Positions 63,319-64,000 of a DNA stretch of 64,000 nt are shown here, one piece after another; within the stretch, counting starts at the first letter, position 1, and the number at the start of each line of letters is the position of its first letter. Source of the DNA: Rhizobium sp. (lineage in GTDB: Bacteria > Pseudomonadota > Alphaproteobacteria > Rhizobiales > Rhizobiaceae); NCBI GenBank assembly GCA_019739215.1, contig JAHHDR010000024.1, positions 124,001-188,000 of the forward strand, read 5' to 3'. Under the pieces are notes generated by a model. That model was not told where the DNA came from. It ran no database searches and worked only from the letters and a program-made list of their open reading frames with translations. Made by a program: the position numbers and the translations under genes.

Positions 63319-64000
63319 ATGAACCTGCGGCAGGTCGAAGTCTTTCGGGTTGTGATGACGAACGGAACCACGGCGCGGGCCGCCGAGGTGCTTCATGTGT
63401 CGCAGCCGGCCGTCAGCAAGATGATCCAGGAACTCGAGCGCTCGCTCGGCTTCGATCTCTTCCGCCGCATCAAGGGGCGGTTGCATCCGACCCCCGAAGG
63501 ACAATTGTTCTTTCGGGAAGTGGAGCACGCCTTTGTCGGTCTGGCGCACCTGCGCGGCGCCGCCGCACGCATTCGCGATTTCGGTTCGGGCGAGATCAAG
63601 ATCGCCTGCCTGTCCGCGCTGTCGACCAACGTGCTGCCGCGCGCCCTGCATGCCTTCATGGCCCGCAATCCGAACGTTGCCGTGACCTTTCAGGCGCGCA
63701 TGTCCTCCACCGTCCGCGACCTTGTCGCCTCCGGCCAGTTCGATCTCGGCATCGTGGCCGACGAGATCGACCGGACGGGTGTCGTCGCCGTGGATTTCGC
63801 CCGATTTCGCGTGGCAGTCGCGGTGCCGGACGACCATCCTCTCCAGGCCCGCGAGACGCTTCGGCCACAGGATCTTGCGGACTATCCCTTCATCGCGCTC
63901 GCGCCTGAGGATACGACCCGAAGCGAGGCCGAGGCGGCTTTCAAGGAGCTCGACGTCAAGCTCAGGATCGTGATGGAAACGCCGTATTCGACGACCATCT
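63319..64000 (+). CDS. LysR-family transcriptional regulator (3' part off window)
   Basis: First 227 codons of a LysR protein starting at ATG 63319. Helix-turn-helix at residues 16-35 (NGTTARAAEVLHVSQPAVSKMIQELERSLGF), linker, then effector-domain strands (IKIACLSALSTNVLPRALHAF, VAVAVPDDHPL). The ribosome-binding site is weak. It follows tctA by about 200 bp in which I see no other gene. The C-terminus is beyond the window. It may regulate genes to the right. Confidence 0.88.
   Translation, partial: MNLRQVEVFRVVMTNGTTARAAEVLHVSQPAVSKMIQELERSLGFDLFRRIKGRLHPTPEGQLFFREVEHAFVGLAHLRGAAARIRDFGSGEIKIACLSALSTNVLPRALHAFMARNPNVAVTFQARMSSTVRDLVASGQFDLGIVADEIDRTGVVAVDFARFRVAVAVPDDHPLQARETLRPQDLADYPFIALAPEDTTRSEAEAAFKELDVKLRIVMETPYSTTI

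Overview
The window is a GC-rich, densely packed stretch from an alphaproteobacterium, most likely a soil or plant-associated member of the Rhizobiales/Hyphomicrobiales. I infer this from protein flavour and from the mix of ABC, TRAP and TTT uptake systems paired with catabolic genes. I saw no rRNA, tRNA, CRISPR array, insertion sequence or phage gene. Almost everything is catabolism plus its uptake system and regulator, so it reads as an accessory catabolic region of a chromosome or large replicon.

Layout. (1) 1-3892: a DeoR regulator diverging from a class II aldolase, FGGY sugar kinase and HAD hydrolase set. (2) 3943-16060: an uncharacterised ORF, then a phenol-sensor (XylR/DmpR-type) regulator with a degenerate AAA+ motor. 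It diverges from an SDR, a complete LIV-type ABC transporter, a zinc alcohol dehydrogenase, an alpha/beta hydrolase and a two-component flavin monooxygenase. (3) 16200-23859: quinate/shikimate-to-protocatechuate genes (quiC, aroE-like, aroQ) with a TRAP transporter and two tandem GntR regulators; quiC has an in-frame stop and the dehydrogenase a frameshift. (4) 23909-33454: one long minus-strand operon with a cyclase-family hydrolase, cupin, SDR, beta-hydroxyacid dehydrogenase, a second LIV transporter, a beta-keto acid cleavage enzyme and an IclR regulator. (5) 33733-41664: kdpFABC plus kdpDE, led by a second KdpF-like microprotein. (6) 41937-56480: flavoprotein monooxygenase, LysR, aldehyde dehydrogenase, a histamine/trimethylamine-dehydrogenase-type flavoenzyme, a PotABCD-type transporter, amidohydrolase, GMC oxidoreductase, RidA and a DUF1028 protein. 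(7) 56699-63122: a DctB/DctD-like two-component pair followed by a tctCBA tripartite tricarboxylate transporter (tctA frameshifted). (8) 63319-end: a truncated LysR regulator.

How the parts work together. Each block combines a sensor, an importer and enzymes. Block 2 probably responds to a phenolic compound and hydroxylates an aromatic or cyclic substrate. Block 3 would bring quinate/shikimate to protocatechuate. Block 4 looks like a route in which a beta-hydroxy acid is imported, oxidised and cleaved with acetyl-CoA. Block 6 looks like amine import and oxidative deamination. Block 7 senses and imports a carboxylate. In all five uptake loci a strong hairpin lies directly after the substrate-binding-protein gene.

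Most notable: the phenol sensor keeps every effector and zinc residue I could check but has lost the sigma54 motor motifs, and it sits beside a DmpR-like binding site and a sigma70-like promoter. The amine dehydrogenase has the Gln/Trp/Asp pocket typical of histamine dehydrogenase. Three genes are broken by single-base insertions and one by a nonsense codon, so either the assembly has homopolymer errors or several pathways are decaying.
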